Positions 54,646 through 63,893 of a stretch of 64,000 bases of DNA are shown here, in pieces. Below the pieces are notes generated by a model. It ran no database searches. It was not told the DNA's origin and worked only from the letters and a program-made list of their open reading frames with translations. The stretch's first letter is position 1, and each line of letters begins with the position of its first letter. The position numbers and the translations under genes are program-made. Source of the stretch: Scytonema tolypothrichoides VB-61278 (GTDB taxonomy: Bacteria > Cyanobacteriota > Cyanobacteriia > Cyanobacteriales > Nostocaceae); NCBI RefSeq assembly GCF_000828085.3, contig NZ_JXCA02000002.1, positions 133,136 through 197,135 of the forward strand. The letters run 5' to 3'.

Positions 54646-54936
54646 TCAGCAAGACCAGCCATCTCCTTCAGTACTTGGCTTACCTACAATTTTTAAATTT
54701 AAAGATTCTAGGTAAGCTAAACCATGCCTAATTTGTGGTATTGTTCCACGAAGTTCCAAGTCAAAGCGTCCCTCTCCATTGGTCTGTTTTTCTAGCATTG
54801 CCCCCGTAATGTTAACGACTAAACCATGAATGGCAATCAGCCGAGAAATCACAGGTTCTTGTTGGTAATGTCCGGGAATATGCAGGCGTAAGCGAATCTT
54901 TGTGATATTACTGCTTTGAAAGGCTGGTGCAATCAT
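54646..54936 (-). CDS. NIL-domain protein
   Basis: 96 residues. A single NIL (ACT-like) domain: KIRLRLHIPGHYQQEPVISR, LIAIHGLVVNITGAML and GEGRFDLELRGTIPQIRHGL. NIL domains occur at the C-terminus of MetN-type ATPases and as stand-alone proteins that bind small ligands such as amino acids. Placed after the sulfate permease genes on the same strand with a second NIL gene, so a sensory or regulatory role in sulfur uptake is plausible. Confidence 0.85.
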   Translation of the reverse strand: MIAPAFQSSNITKIRLRLHIPGHYQQEPVISRLIAIHGLVVNITGAMLEKQTNGEGRFDLELRGTIPQIRHGLAYLESLNLKIVGKPSTEGDGWSC

Positions 54937-55147
54937 AGTTATTAATAATTCGTAATTGATAACTTTTAGATCGTCATGATATTTCTTACAAAAATCGGAA
55001 TTAAGAATATTTGAAACCGCAGAGAAATAGAGATAAATTATCTATGTACATCTGTAAAGCTCTGTGGTTTCATCTTCCAAAAGTTAACTTTTGTAAGAGA
55101 CTTTCTGAGGTCTATTAACTTAGTCATTACAAATTACGAATGAATCA

Positions 55148-55441
55148 TCACCAACTCCCTGTATCAATGTCATGCCAAATTTCTAGATTCAAGTCATTGA
55201 TGTAGATCAGCGCACTATCAATTTGTGCGGAAGTTCCTTGTAAATCTAGGTCAAACCAACCATCTCCAATACCATTGGAACCCAAAATAGCAGCGGAGAT
55301 ATTCACAGTCAGACCGTAGTTTGACACCAAGCGAGAAATGACAGGTTCTTGGTGATAGTCTTTTGGAATTCTAAGCCGAATTCGTTTGTGGGTGAGTTGA
55401 TTGTCTGAAACCATAGGTAAATTTACCCCTTGACTAACCAT
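55148..55441 (-). CDS. NIL-domain protein
   Basis: 97 residues, paralogue of the protein at 54646-54936. HKRIRLRIPKDYHQEPVISR and LVSNYGLTVNISAAILGSNG are clearly related. The start could be the second Met (MVSDNQLTHKR). It lies between cysW (upstream) and the other NIL gene. Confidence 0.83.
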   Translation of the reverse strand: MVSQGVNLPMVSDNQLTHKRIRLRIPKDYHQEPVISRLVSNYGLTVNISAAILGSNGIGDGWFDLDLQGTSAQIDSALIYINDLNLEIWHDIDTGSW

Positions 55442-55599
55442 CTGCTTTAACAGTTATCAGTTATCAGTTTGAAAAAGAATTCAGCAATTCTGAATTCAGT
55501 ATTCAGAAGGAAGAAATAAAGAATTGCGACTTCCGACTTCTGACGACTGACGTCACGACTCCTGACTCCTGAACTGTTTACTGTTCACTGTTCACTGAT

Positions 55600-56493
55600 T
55601 TAATGTTTCATCTTTGTTTTTGTACCTGTTTTTCGTTCCAAAATCTCCTTCAGCACCAAAGTTACCACTGCAAGCAAGGTTAATAGAACAGCAACTGAGA
55701 AGGCGGCTTCAGTTTCATACTGTTTGTAAGCGTCTTCCACGTATAGTGGTAAGCTTTGAGTTTTTCGGGCAATATTTCCAGAGACGACTGCGATCGCACC
55801 AAATTCACCCATAGATCTCGCATTGGTCAAAATTAAACCGTAGAGTAACCCCCAACGAATACTGGGTAAAGTCACGCGCCAGAATATCTGTCGTTCATTC
55901 GCACCCAGTGTTTTCGCAGCTTCTTCTTGATCAGCCCCTAATTCCTCAAGAACGGGAATCACTTCGCGGGCAACAAATGGCATACTGACGAATGCTGTAG
56001 CCAGTACCATACCAGGAAAAGCGAAGACGACTTTGATATCAAGCGCCTGTAACAAACCACCAAACCACCCATTGCGTCCGTAGAGTAGGACAATCATCAA
56101 CCCTGCAACCACAGGCGAGATTGAAAACGGTAGGTCAATAATACTCAGCAATAAAGCACGACCAGGGAATTTATTGCGGGCGATCGCCAAAGCTGCACAT
56201 AAGCCAAATACCATATTTATTGGTACAGTAATCAGAGCTAGTATCAATGTTAACCAAGCTGCATGAGTAAATTCTGGGCGTGTCAGATTAGAGAAAAACA
56301 CACCAAGTCCTTTATGAAAAGCTTGGACAAAGACATTAAGCGTGGGAAGGTACAGCACTAAAGTGAGATATAACACTGCTATCCCAATGAGAAGAGTTGG
56401 AACCCAACTCTTAGGCTTAACTGGCTTTTGATTGCCTTGCTGTCCTGTCGTTGAATGAAAATGTGGTTGTGGAAATCCCTCACTTTGCGTCAT
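55600..56493 (-). CDS. cysW: Sulfate ABC transporter permease CysW
   Basis: 297 residues, about six membrane helices. [20 protein letters not shown] (EAA loop contacting CysA), [19 protein letters not shown] and [20 protein letters not shown] are characteristic of CysW. Start overlaps cysT by 14 bases, indicating one transcript. Cytoplasmic N-terminus has a His-rich stretch. Confidence 0.95.
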   Translation of the reverse strand: MTQSEGFPQPHFHSTTGQQGNQKPVKPKSWVPTLLIGIAVLYLTLVLYLPTLNVFVQAFHKGLGVFFSNLTRPEFTHAAWLTLILALITVPINMVFGLCAALAIARNKFPGRALLLSIIDLPFSISPVVAGLMIVLLYGRNGWFGGLLQALDIKVVFAFPGMVLATAFVSMPFVAREVIPVLEELGADQEEAAKTLGANERQIFWRVTLPSIRWGLLYGLILTNARSMGEFGAIAVVSGNIARKTQSLPLYVEDAYKQYETEAAFSVAVLLTLLAVVTLVLKEILERKTGTKTKMKH

Positions 56494-57367
56494 ATCTTCT
56501 TCCCCAAGCTTGTAACATATTGATTCCCAGTAGTATCACCAGAGAAATGATGAGTAGCACAATGCCAATGACGGTAGCACCGGAATAGTCATACTGTTCC
56601 AATCTTTGAAAGATGAGCACAGGTGCGATCAAATCATTGAAAGGAGTATTGGAAGCGATAATTACAGTTGAGCCATACTCCCCAACTGCACGTGCAAAAC
56701 CTAAGGCAACACCAGTCAAAATAGAGGGAAACAAGGGCGGTAAAATGACTTTCGTGAAGGTTTGCCATTCAGATGCACCTAAACTCCAAGCAGCCTCTTC
56801 TATTTCCTTTTCGATTTCCAGAAGGACTGGTTGCACCGTCCGCACGACAAAAGATAATGAGATGAATATCATCGCCACCCCTACGCCCAAGCGGGTGAAA
56901 GCGATCTTAATGCCAAATGGTGCTAATAGTGAGCCAATCCAACCGTTATCGCTATAAACTGTTGCGAGGGTTAATCCTGCTACCGCTGTTGGTAACGAAA
57001 ATGGTAGATCTATCGTGGCATCAAGCACCTTTTTAAAGGGAAATTCATAGCGGACAAAAACCCAAGCAATCAGAGTTCCAAAGACACCGTTGATGAGGGA
57101 AGCCACCAGTGCTGTCACGAAAGTCACTTCGTAAGTAGCTAGTCCGATTGGACTAGTCGCGATTTCCCAAAACCGAGCAGGAGGTTCAGTACTTGCTTTC
57201 AGGAACATAGCAAGTATTGGGACAAACAACATCACGGTTAGGTATGCGAACGTGATGCGCCATGTCCAGGGAACCTTAGACAAACGAAGTAGGTAATTCT
57301 TCCAAGCCGGAGGTTCTTGAGGAGCGAGTTTTCTTTGAGAAGATGATCGAGGTGAAGATATAGCCAT
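56480..57367 (-). CDS. cysT: Sulfate ABC transporter permease CysT
   Basis: 295 residues from ATG 57367; GTG 57415 would add 16 residues. [20 protein letters not shown] (EAA loop) and [19 protein letters not shown] are diagnostic of CysT/CysU. The 3' end overlaps the cysW start by 14 bases. It follows the sulfate-binding protein gene on the same strand (about 125 bases apart). Confidence 0.95.
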   Translation of the reverse strand: MAISSPRSSSQRKLAPQEPPAWKNYLLRLSKVPWTWRITFAYLTVMLFVPILAMFLKASTEPPARFWEIATSPIGLATYEVTFVTALVASLINGVFGTLIAWVFVRYEFPFKKVLDATIDLPFSLPTAVAGLTLATVYSDNGWIGSLLAPFGIKIAFTRLGVGVAMIFISLSFVVRTVQPVLLEIEKEIEEAAWSLGASEWQTFTKVILPPLFPSILTGVALGFARAVGEYGSTVIIASNTPFNDLIAPVLIFQRLEQYDYSGATVIGIVLLIISLVILLGINMLQAWGRRYDAK

Positions 57368-57492
57368 AAGCAGTGAGTTAGGAAGTAAGGGAGTGAGGGA
57401 ATCATTAGTAGTCACGTCTGACTAATGAACGCCAGGTGCTGTAGCCTGACCGAACCCTAGTCGATCACTGGCTCCTAATGACTAATGACTAT

Positions 57493-58638
57493 TTATTTTT
57501 TTGCTTGAATTTTGTCAAAAGTTGCCCCATCTTCAAAGAACTTCTTCTGAATAGAATCCCATCCACCGTAATCTTGAACTGTACCCAGATTTTTGATTTT
57601 GGGATATTTACTTGCAAGTTCTTTCGTCTGTGGAGTTTCCTCTACAGGTCGGAATCCGACTTTGGCAAACTCCTGCTGTGCTTCTGGAGTGTACAGATAT
57701 TTAACAAAAGCTTCAGCGACTTCACGGTTACCGTGTTTATCGACGTTCTTATCTACAATTGCGATTGGATTATCAATGGAGATATTCACATCAGGAATGA
57801 TGTAATCTAGTTTCTCGCCCTTCTGTTGTGCCAGAATAATTTCGTTTTCGTAGTTGATCAGCGCGTCTCCTTGACCCCGCTTGGCAAAGATATCAGTTGC
57901 TTCACGTGCATCTCTTGTTAAGACAGGGACATTTTTATAAACTTTAGTTACAAAGTCCAGCGCTTTTTGCTCTCCTCCACCAGTTTTAATGACAGAATTC
58001 CAAAGCGCTAAGAAATTCCAACGAGCAATACCAGAAGTTTTGGGGTCAGCGGTAATGAGTTTTACATCATCTTTTGCCAAATCTGCCCAAGTTTTGAGAC
58101 CTTTTGGATTACCTGAACGAGTGATTAATGCAGCAACAGATTTTGAGACAACGCCATTATTGGGGAATTCTTTCTCCCATCCTGGCGAAATCAATCCAGC
58201 CTTCTGAATTTTGTCTACATCTAAGCCAAGTGCTAAGTGAACAACATCTGCTTCTAAACCATCAATCACAGCACGAGTTTGAGAACCAGAACCTCCGTAG
58301 CTTTGCTCAAAGGTGACATTTTGGTTATGTTCTTTTTTCCACTGTTCCACAAATTTTGGAATAATAGCGTCATGAGCTACTTTTGTGACAGCAAAAGAAA
58401 CAAGAGTTAATTTAACATCCTGATTATTCGCAGCCACAGGTTTTGCAGTAGAACCACCTGCATCAGTGCTAGTGGAGGAATTACTCGCACCATTACCAGA
58501 GCAAGCAGCGATCGCTATACTCAAGCTGACTCCTACCAAAAAGAGTGATAGAAAGCTTTTTATAGAATTAAATCTAATTTTCTTAGCAATTGTTATGAAT
58601 GTTTGCCCTGATTCCAAGATACGCTGCCAAAAACTCAT
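57493..58638 (-). CDS. sbpA: Sulfate-binding protein (lipoprotein), first copy
   Basis: 381 residues from ATG 58638 (AAGGAAAG upstream; the start at 58656 is not needed). Signal sequence ends SIAIAACSGNG, a lipobox-like Cys suggesting a lipoprotein anchor. The mature domain has VTFEQSYGGSGSQTRAVIDG, then ALGLDVDKIQKAGLISPGWE and LITADPKTSGIARWNFL, the PstS/Sbp pattern binding sulfate through main-chain amides. Heads the minus-strand operon with cysT, cysW and the NIL genes. A paralogue lies at 59981. Confidence 0.95.
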   Translation of the reverse strand: MSFWQRILESGQTFITIAKKIRFNSIKSFLSLFLVGVSLSIAIAACSGNGASNSSTSTDAGGSTAKPVAANNQDVKLTLVSFAVTKVAHDAIIPKFVEQWKKEHNQNVTFEQSYGGSGSQTRAVIDGLEADVVHLALGLDVDKIQKAGLISPGWEKEFPNNGVVSKSVAALITRSGNPKGLKTWADLAKDDVKLITADPKTSGIARWNFLALWNSVIKTGGGEQKALDFVTKVYKNVPVLTRDAREATDIFAKRGQGDALINYENEIILAQQKGEKLDYIIPDVNISIDNPIAIVDKNVDKHGNREVAEAFVKYLYTPEAQQEFAKVGFRPVEETPQTKELASKYPKIKNLGTVQDYGGWDSIQKKFFEDGATFDKIQAKK

Positions 58639-58653
58639 GTTATCTTTCCTTGA

Positions 58654-58679
58654 CATTTTACGGCATATTGGTTATTTAA
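58654..58679 (-). promoter_or_regulatory. TACG-N18-CGTA motif upstream of the first sulfate-binding gene
   Basis: On the minus strand, TACG GTTAAATAACC ... CCGTA with exactly 18 bases between TACG and CGTA, about 15 bases before the start codon. The same spacing occurs before the other sulfate-binding gene. Candidate CysR-type site. Confidence 0.35.
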
Positions 58680-58823
58680 CCGTACTTTTACCTTATTGTC
58701 AGAGATAATACATAGAACTCGCCGAAAAAGCAAGAGAAGTTCATCACTTTCTTAATAAAAAAAGTGAAAATTTTTGAATGCTATTTTGGATGCTATTGTT
58801 GTAGGAACTGTTGTGGAAAGCAG

Positions 58824-59597
58824 TTATGCAAACTTTTGGGGTAAGCCATCTTGAAAGACCAGGAGTTCTCCAGGTAGGATTTGCGTCCAAACTTCGTTGT
58901 CAGTTAAAGGAGTGGTGGCGATGACAGCAACGCGATCGCTTGGAGTCGTCAATTCACTAAAATCAACAGTCATGTCTTGGTCAATTAAATGAGCAGCTGC
59001 GAAAGGTGCTTGACGTACGATGTAGCTAAGTTTTGTTGAGCAGTGAGCAAAGAAGTGCTCTCCATCCGAAAGTAAGTAGTTAAAAGTACCTTTTTCGGCT
59101 AGTGTTTGAGTGATTTCCCCAAGTACTGAGTAAAGTTTCTCCAAAGGAGGCTTCTTCTGAGGGAAACATTCTCGTAATCTATCTAGTATGAGACAAAAAG
59201 CTTTTTCACTATCCGTGTTGCCTACAGGTTGATAAAAATTAAAGTCCTTGGGATGAAAATCTTTCAAATCTCCATTGTGAGCAAACACCCAGTATCTTCC
59301 CCACAGTTCCCGCCGAAAGGGATGGCAGTTTTCTAAAATCACTTCACCTTGGGTAGCTTTGCGGATATGAGCAATGACATGGGTGGAGTGGATGGGATAA
59401 TGTCGCACTAAATCGGCTATGGGAGAAAAGATAGAGGGTTTAGCATCTAAAAAAATTCGACAACCTTTTCCTTCAAAGAAAGCAATACCCCAACCATCGC
59501 GATGATCATCAGTTTTGCCTCCCCGCTTTGCAAAGCCCTCAAAGGAAAAGCAAATATCAGTTGGTACATTGCAATTCATTCCCAGCAGTTGGCACAT
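58824..59597 (-). CDS. Class II glutamine amidotransferase
   Basis: 257 residues, YafJ/EgtC-like. Nucleophile Cys2 follows the initiator Met (MCQLLGMNCN). HRDGWGIAFFEGKGCRIFLD, then HIRKATQGEVILENCHPFRR and VFAHNGDL form the Ntn amidotransferase active site. Hydrolyses glutamine or a gamma-glutamyl amide. Convergent with nothing; the sulfur genes on both sides may hint at thiol chemistry such as the ergothioneine-like EgtC, but the ergothioneine genes are absent. Confidence 0.85.
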   Translation of the reverse strand: MCQLLGMNCNVPTDICFSFEGFAKRGGKTDDHRDGWGIAFFEGKGCRIFLDAKPSIFSPIADLVRHYPIHSTHVIAHIRKATQGEVILENCHPFRRELWGRYWVFAHNGDLKDFHPKDFNFYQPVGNTDSEKAFCLILDRLRECFPQKKPPLEKLYSVLGEITQTLAEKGTFNYLLSDGEHFFAHCSTKLSYIVRQAPFAAAHLIDQDMTVDFSELTTPSDRVAVIATTPLTDNEVWTQILPGELLVFQDGLPQKFA

Positions 59598-59980
59598 GGA
59601 TGTTGAAACTCTAAAACTTTAGACTAGTGGCTGGGTTCAAGATAATCCAGAATTGCTCAATTGATCTGGTACTAATGTTTCATTCTAGAAGATTTCGCTC
59701 TTGAGTTCCGTAGGAGCTTGGGATTAACAATGGGATGTAAGCGAAAATTCTTCGCTTGGCTCCCCACTTAATACCTGACAATGGTAATTGTTTCAAGTTA
59801 GGAAACCAGCTTACAGTAATGGTTTTAGCCCACTGAGTATTAATAAATAAGTTTATTACATGAGTGTTAAGTAGCACAGATACTTGATTTTTTAATTCGT
59901 CTATGGAATTGTATTAGATCAAGAAAATACGTTTTTTAAATCAAATAACCGTATTTTGAGTGATGGAGGAGTTCTTAATC
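59598..59980. other. Intergenic region upstream of the second sulfate-binding gene
   Basis: About 380 AT-rich bases containing the promoter. The minus-strand frame at 59680-59877 is not supported. It includes the TACG-N18-CGTA motif. Confidence 0.45.
59926..59955 (+). promoter_or_regulatory. TACG-N18-CGTA motif upstream of the second sulfate-binding gene
   Basis: TACG TTTTTTAAATCAAATAAC CGTA: 18 bases between TACG and CGTA, flanked by AA on the left and TTTT on the right, about 25-30 bases before the start codon at 59981. Same spacing as upstream of the first copy. Confidence 0.4.
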
Positions 59981-61102
59981 ATGCGTCTATTCAAAGCTTG
60001 TTCGTCTTGGTCACAACCTTGGCAAAAGTCTTCAACTCGCGCCCGTACCCTGCTTGTTGCTGCTGGTATCAGCTTTGGTGCGATCGTGCCTGTTTATGCA
60101 GGAATTAGCTCGCAAACCTCGCAAAACCCACTTTCTAGCAGCAAACCACAGCTCATCAGTCAGAACCAAAAACCAGTTGAGTTAACTCTGGTTTCCTATG
60201 CTGTGACCAAAGAGGCTTACTCAAAAATTATTCCTCTGTTTGTCAAAAAGTGGAAGCAAGAGCGTAAGCAGGATGTCACTATTCGGGAAAGTTATGGCGG
60301 TTCTGGTTCCCAAACACGAGCAGTGGTGGATGGTTTAGAAGCAGATGTAGTGGCGCTGGCGTTAGGACAAGACGTGAATCAAATCCAGAAGGCAGGGCTA
60401 ATCGGTCCTAACTGGGAAAAAGAGGTTCCTAACAATGGCATTGTCACGAAGTCGGTGGTTGCTTTGGTGACTCGTAAAGGCAATCCTAAACAAATTCGTG
60501 ATTGGAATGACTTGGTTAAACCAGGAGTCAGCGTCATAACAGCCAATCCCAAAACCTCCGGAGGTGCCCGTTGGAACTTCTTGGGACTGTGGGGTTCAGT
60601 GACTCAATCAGGAGGGGATGACGCAAAAGCCCTCGATTACGTCACTAAGGTTTACAAAAATACCCCTGTGCTGCCAAAGGATGCGCGAGAAGCCAGTGAT
60701 ACTTTCTACAAGCGAAATCAAGGGGATGTATTGTTGAACTATGAAAATGAAGAGATCCTAGCTAAACAGAAAGGTGAAGCTGACAATGACGTAGTGATTC
60801 CTCAAGTCAATATTTCCATTGACGCCCCAGTTGCTGTGGTAGACAAGGTGGTGGATAAACGCGGTACTCGGCAAGTCGCAGAAGCTTTTGTCAAGTTCCT
60901 CTTCACACCAGAAGCACAACGAGAATTTGCGAAAGTTGGGTTTCGTTCTGTCAACTCTACAGTAGCTAGCGAAACACAGAAGCAGTTTCCCAAAGTTGCC
61001 AAGCTTTACACAGTTTCAAACTTCGGTGGCTGGGACGCAGTTCAGAAAAAGTTCTTTGCAGATGGAACTGTTTTTGACAAGATTCAGGGAGGAAGACGCT
61101 AA
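59981..61102 (+). CDS. sbpA: Sulfate-binding protein, second copy
   Basis: 373 residues from ATG 59981, chosen because GGAGGAG (59965-59971) gives a good spacing; earlier ATGs at 59960 and 59963 lie in that site. N-terminal signal (RTLLVAAGISFGAIVPVYAG) without an obvious lipobox Cys, so probably soluble in the periplasm, unlike the other copy. VTIRESYGGSGSQTRAVVDG, then ALGQDVNQIQKAGLIGPNWE and VITANPKTSGGARWNFLGLW mark the Sbp fold. Divergent from the rest of the locus, with a hairpin after the stop. Confidence 0.93.
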   Translation: MRLFKACSSWSQPWQKSSTRARTLLVAAGISFGAIVPVYAGISSQTSQNPLSSSKPQLISQNQKPVELTLVSYAVTKEAYSKIIPLFVKKWKQERKQDVTIRESYGGSGSQTRAVVDGLEADVVALALGQDVNQIQKAGLIGPNWEKEVPNNGIVTKSVVALVTRKGNPKQIRDWNDLVKPGVSVITANPKTSGGARWNFLGLWGSVTQSGGDDAKALDYVTKVYKNTPVLPKDAREASDTFYKRNQGDVLLNYENEEILAKQKGEADNDVVIPQVNISIDAPVAVVDKVVDKRGTRQVAEAFVKFLFTPEAQREFAKVGFRSVNSTVASETQKQFPKVAKLYTVSNFGGWDAVQKKFFADGTVFDKIQGGRR

Positions 61103-61106
61103 AAAA

Positions 61107-61164
61107 AATACGGTTCAGTTAGTAGCTGTAAGCTAAGCGCCTGTAAGCATATCTGAACCGTATT
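61107..61164. repeat. Hairpin/mini-element after the second sulfate-binding gene
   Basis: AATACGGTTCAG (61107-61118) pairs with CTGAACCGTATT (61153-61164), 12 bases perfect, 34-base interior. Could act as a terminator, but AATACGGTTCAGTTA also occurs at 33080-33094, so it is more likely a small repeat element with inverted ends. Confidence 0.6.
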
Positions 61165-61234
61165 GCTCTAGAAAAAGCTTTGTTGTGTGAAGGTTAGGGA
61201 ATGAGTTATGTAAACCCTTTTATTCTTCTCTAAC

Positions 61235-61903
61235 CTAATCAATCGGTGCGTTGGGAACTTGTGCGTCAATTTGCGCTTGAGAAAAATTCGGACCTACCGG
61301 GTTTTGCTCGCTTGCTGGGACAACACCAGCAGGAGGAGCATTCAACTCAATTTCCCCAGTTAATGCATTGGTTCTAGCTATTAACTGAGTTCCATCCACA
61401 ATCTTGACAAATAAAGGCTGCCCTAACTGTTGCTCTTGATTTTCTCCAACTTGCTCTTGATTTTCTCCAACGGGAACCTTTACACCAGCTACGTTCACAC
61501 CACTTGGCACATAAATGCCATCACAGTCCCAGTCCTCGTCTGTCTTTTGACCATTTCCTAAGTAAAAGAGGGTGTTGGCAGAAGAGCCATTTTTGCTGGG
61601 CTTGTGAGCGTAAACTGCAAGTGTCTTTCCAGTTTCATTGCGACATACGCCCCAGTCCTCTGTGGTTTCCATAACGTATTTCTGGAACTGCAAATCAGAG
61701 ATACTCTTTTGAAGTTCTTCTGCGGTATTGTAACCAGCTGCTGAGGGATTACTCCTTGCCTGTAAGAGTTGATTGAGCTGTTGAGTGATCTGGGCATACT
61801 CAGGACTCTTTTCCGCGATTGGATCTGCAAATGAAGGCTGAGCGATAACTAGATTGAGCACCAGGAAAAGAAACGCTAAAACTGCCTTGAATATTTTCAC
61901 CAT
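61235..61903 (-). CDS. Secreted hypothetical protein with internal repeat
   Basis: 222 residues from ATG 61903 (MVKIFKAVLAFLFLVLNLVI), supported by AAGGAG. Signal peptide cut near SFA-DP. A coiled region (QITQQLNQLLQAR) is followed by a Cys-containing part (DWGVCRNETGK, EDWDCDGIYV). The heptad VGENQEQ is repeated exactly twice in a row. No known family recognised. Periplasmic or extracellular. Confidence 0.6.
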   Translation of the reverse strand: MVKIFKAVLAFLFLVLNLVIAQPSFADPIAEKSPEYAQITQQLNQLLQARSNPSAAGYNTAEELQKSISDLQFQKYVMETTEDWGVCRNETGKTLAVYAHKPSKNGSSANTLFYLGNGQKTDEDWDCDGIYVPSGVNVAGVKVPVGENQEQVGENQEQQLGQPLFVKIVDGTQLIARTNALTGEIELNAPPAGVVPASEQNPVGPNFSQAQIDAQVPNAPID

Positions 61904-62326
61904 TTTTCTCCTTTTTGATAACGAAAAGTCTTTTCCACTTAGAACTAAATTAATTATTTTTTTGGAAAAGTTTTTGTCAAAAATTAACTCGTTGAGTTTA
62001 TCATATTCTACCATCTTTAATTCCATCAAATATTCTTATTTATCAAAATCATAAAAGTCATTTCTGAAATTTTGAAAGTGAAAAGCCAGTAGATGTCAAT
62101 GTTATACAGAAGCAAGCTTGCCCAATTTTGTATGTCTAAGACCCCGTGAGACGAAACAACATAAAAATCAATTGGGATTGTTATAGAGAGAAATCAAATC
62201 CTCACAAATTAGAATTAAAAATTCTTATTAATTATAGTTATAAATTCTTCCTTAAAGTGGATGAATGACTAACTTATGGAAAAGTTTGATGAACTCCTCA
62301 AAAGCTAACAATGGAGATTTTCAGCT
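61904..62326. other. Intergenic region
   Basis: About 420 AT-rich bases; the long frame upstream of 61904 on the minus strand lacks a ribosome site and is dismissed. No RNA gene recognised. Confidence 0.4.
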
Positions 62327-63013
62327 TTATGCTTCAGTTGGAGGGATACGGTGGCGCAGCCTGTCATAACTCATCCATCCAAGAGACACAACTGCAACCG
62401 ATAACAGTGCTAGCGTGGAGTTGTCCAAGGCAATGTAAACACCTAAACCAATTAAGAGAAATGGGACTAGCGAGTTGCCATAGCGCTCGATAATGAAGAC
62501 TATGGCTTTTTGGTGAGATAATAGACGAGCTACATAGCACAAGATTCTAACGAGCACAAAGAACACACTCAAAATGACTAGTAAACTTGTGAATTTAGTG
62601 TTAGCAAACAACGGCGTATAGATTCCAATATTGTCACCACCAATAGCAATAGTAAGAAACGCTACACTGTATATTTGAGAAGACAAGAAACTGCGGTTCC
62701 CTAAGGAAACAGAAGACGCCGCTAAGTGTTCATCTGAATCGTCCTCATGCAAATTGACTAGGCGATTTAGACCAATGGCAATGGGAATGAAACCACAAAT
62801 ATCCATCCAAACATTTGGCAGGATTAAGCTTCCGAAAAACCCCAACAGACTAATAGCAACTAACACTGTGAAGCCAAGATACTGCCCTGCTATGATGTGG
62901 CGATAACGAAATGTGGTATTGACTTGAGCAAATAGCAGGGTAAGAATGACGAGATCGTCAAGGTTAGTAGCCAAGAAGGCAGCAACACCTGTGGGGATAG
63001 CAGTTATGAACAT
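62327..63013 (-). CDS. CadD-like cadmium resistance transporter
   Basis: 228 residues, about six membrane helices. AFLATNLDDLVILTLLFAQV with the conserved N-x-D-D, then GDNIGIYTPLFA, is the CadD/LysE-type transporter pattern. Proteins of this family export Cd2+ or related ions; many are only annotated by similarity. Stands alone. Confidence 0.83.
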   Translation of the reverse strand: MFITAIPTGVAAFLATNLDDLVILTLLFAQVNTTFRYRHIIAGQYLGFTVLVAISLLGFFGSLILPNVWMDICGFIPIAIGLNRLVNLHEDDSDEHLAASSVSLGNRSFLSSQIYSVAFLTIAIGGDNIGIYTPLFANTKFTSLLVILSVFFVLVRILCYVARLLSHQKAIVFIIERYGNSLVPFLLIGLGVYIALDNSTLALLSVAVVSLGWMSYDRLRHRIPPTEA

Positions 63014-63337
63014 ATGTATGATTTGATGCTTGGTGACGTGGAGTTGTCAACTGACTTGTTTGTCGTCATGTTGTATAAGTTATTAACTCATTTCTTGGTT
63101 TTCACTTTAGGGAACTTTGCAGGTAGAAGCAAACGTTATTTATTTTCAAATCAATAAATATAAGTGATGAAGGTTTTTCAAGAAATGGAAGCTCTGTAAA
63201 CGTTTTCTATATGCTTGACAAACAGGATATTACTGTGCGTAGTACTGTTAAAAGTAAATTATCGTTACTGACATCTGGCACCTAGTAAAACAAATGTCAA
63301 TAGTCTAAACATATTATTTGACTCCGTTCTCGTCCGC

Positions 63338-63386
63338 CTAGGACTATAAGTCCCAGGCTAATAAATGAAGTCCATTAAAATGGACT
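63338..63386. repeat. Two tandem hairpins
   Basis: GCCTAGGACT-ATA-AGTCCCAGGC followed by AGTCCATT-AA-AATGGACT. Paired stems of this kind occur as dispersed repeats in cyanobacterial intergenic DNA; the second copy was not found in this window. Confidence 0.6.
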
Positions 63387-63893
63387 GAAAAAACTAGGAC
63401 TGATTTTTGAGTAAATTTAAACACTAGTTTCTACAAGGATTAGTGGTTTATTCGTAATAATGCAAGATCTCAGGTTACTCACATTAGTAGCCAATCATGA
63501 AGCATCCTGCACGATTTCAGCTTGAGTAGTGGTCTGGTTATTCTCATGAATTACTTTTATTTATTATTTTCAATAAAAATAATATTTGATTGTATCGACT
63601 AGGAATCCTAAAGTAAAACTAGTCTTCTACATAGACCTCAGCCAAAGGGTAGAATTAACAAATTCAAGTTGAGCCAAGACGCTAAGACTCAGTAGTAGAA
63701 GGCAATGTGTATATATTGTTGCTAATGTGCATCTGTGAGCAAAGCAATTGAAAACAGTTAATGACGATCTAAAACGAGTTCACTTTATTTGTGCCAACAT
63801 AGCTTATCAAGCTTAACAATCTTTCCCTCAAGAAAAATTAATAACAAAAAACCCACAATCTTGCTGTGCATCTACCAACAAATTATATTCTGA

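Noticed and set aside
61904-62029. 42-residue extension of the secreted protein
   Set aside because: A clear signal peptide and AAGGAG start at 61903.
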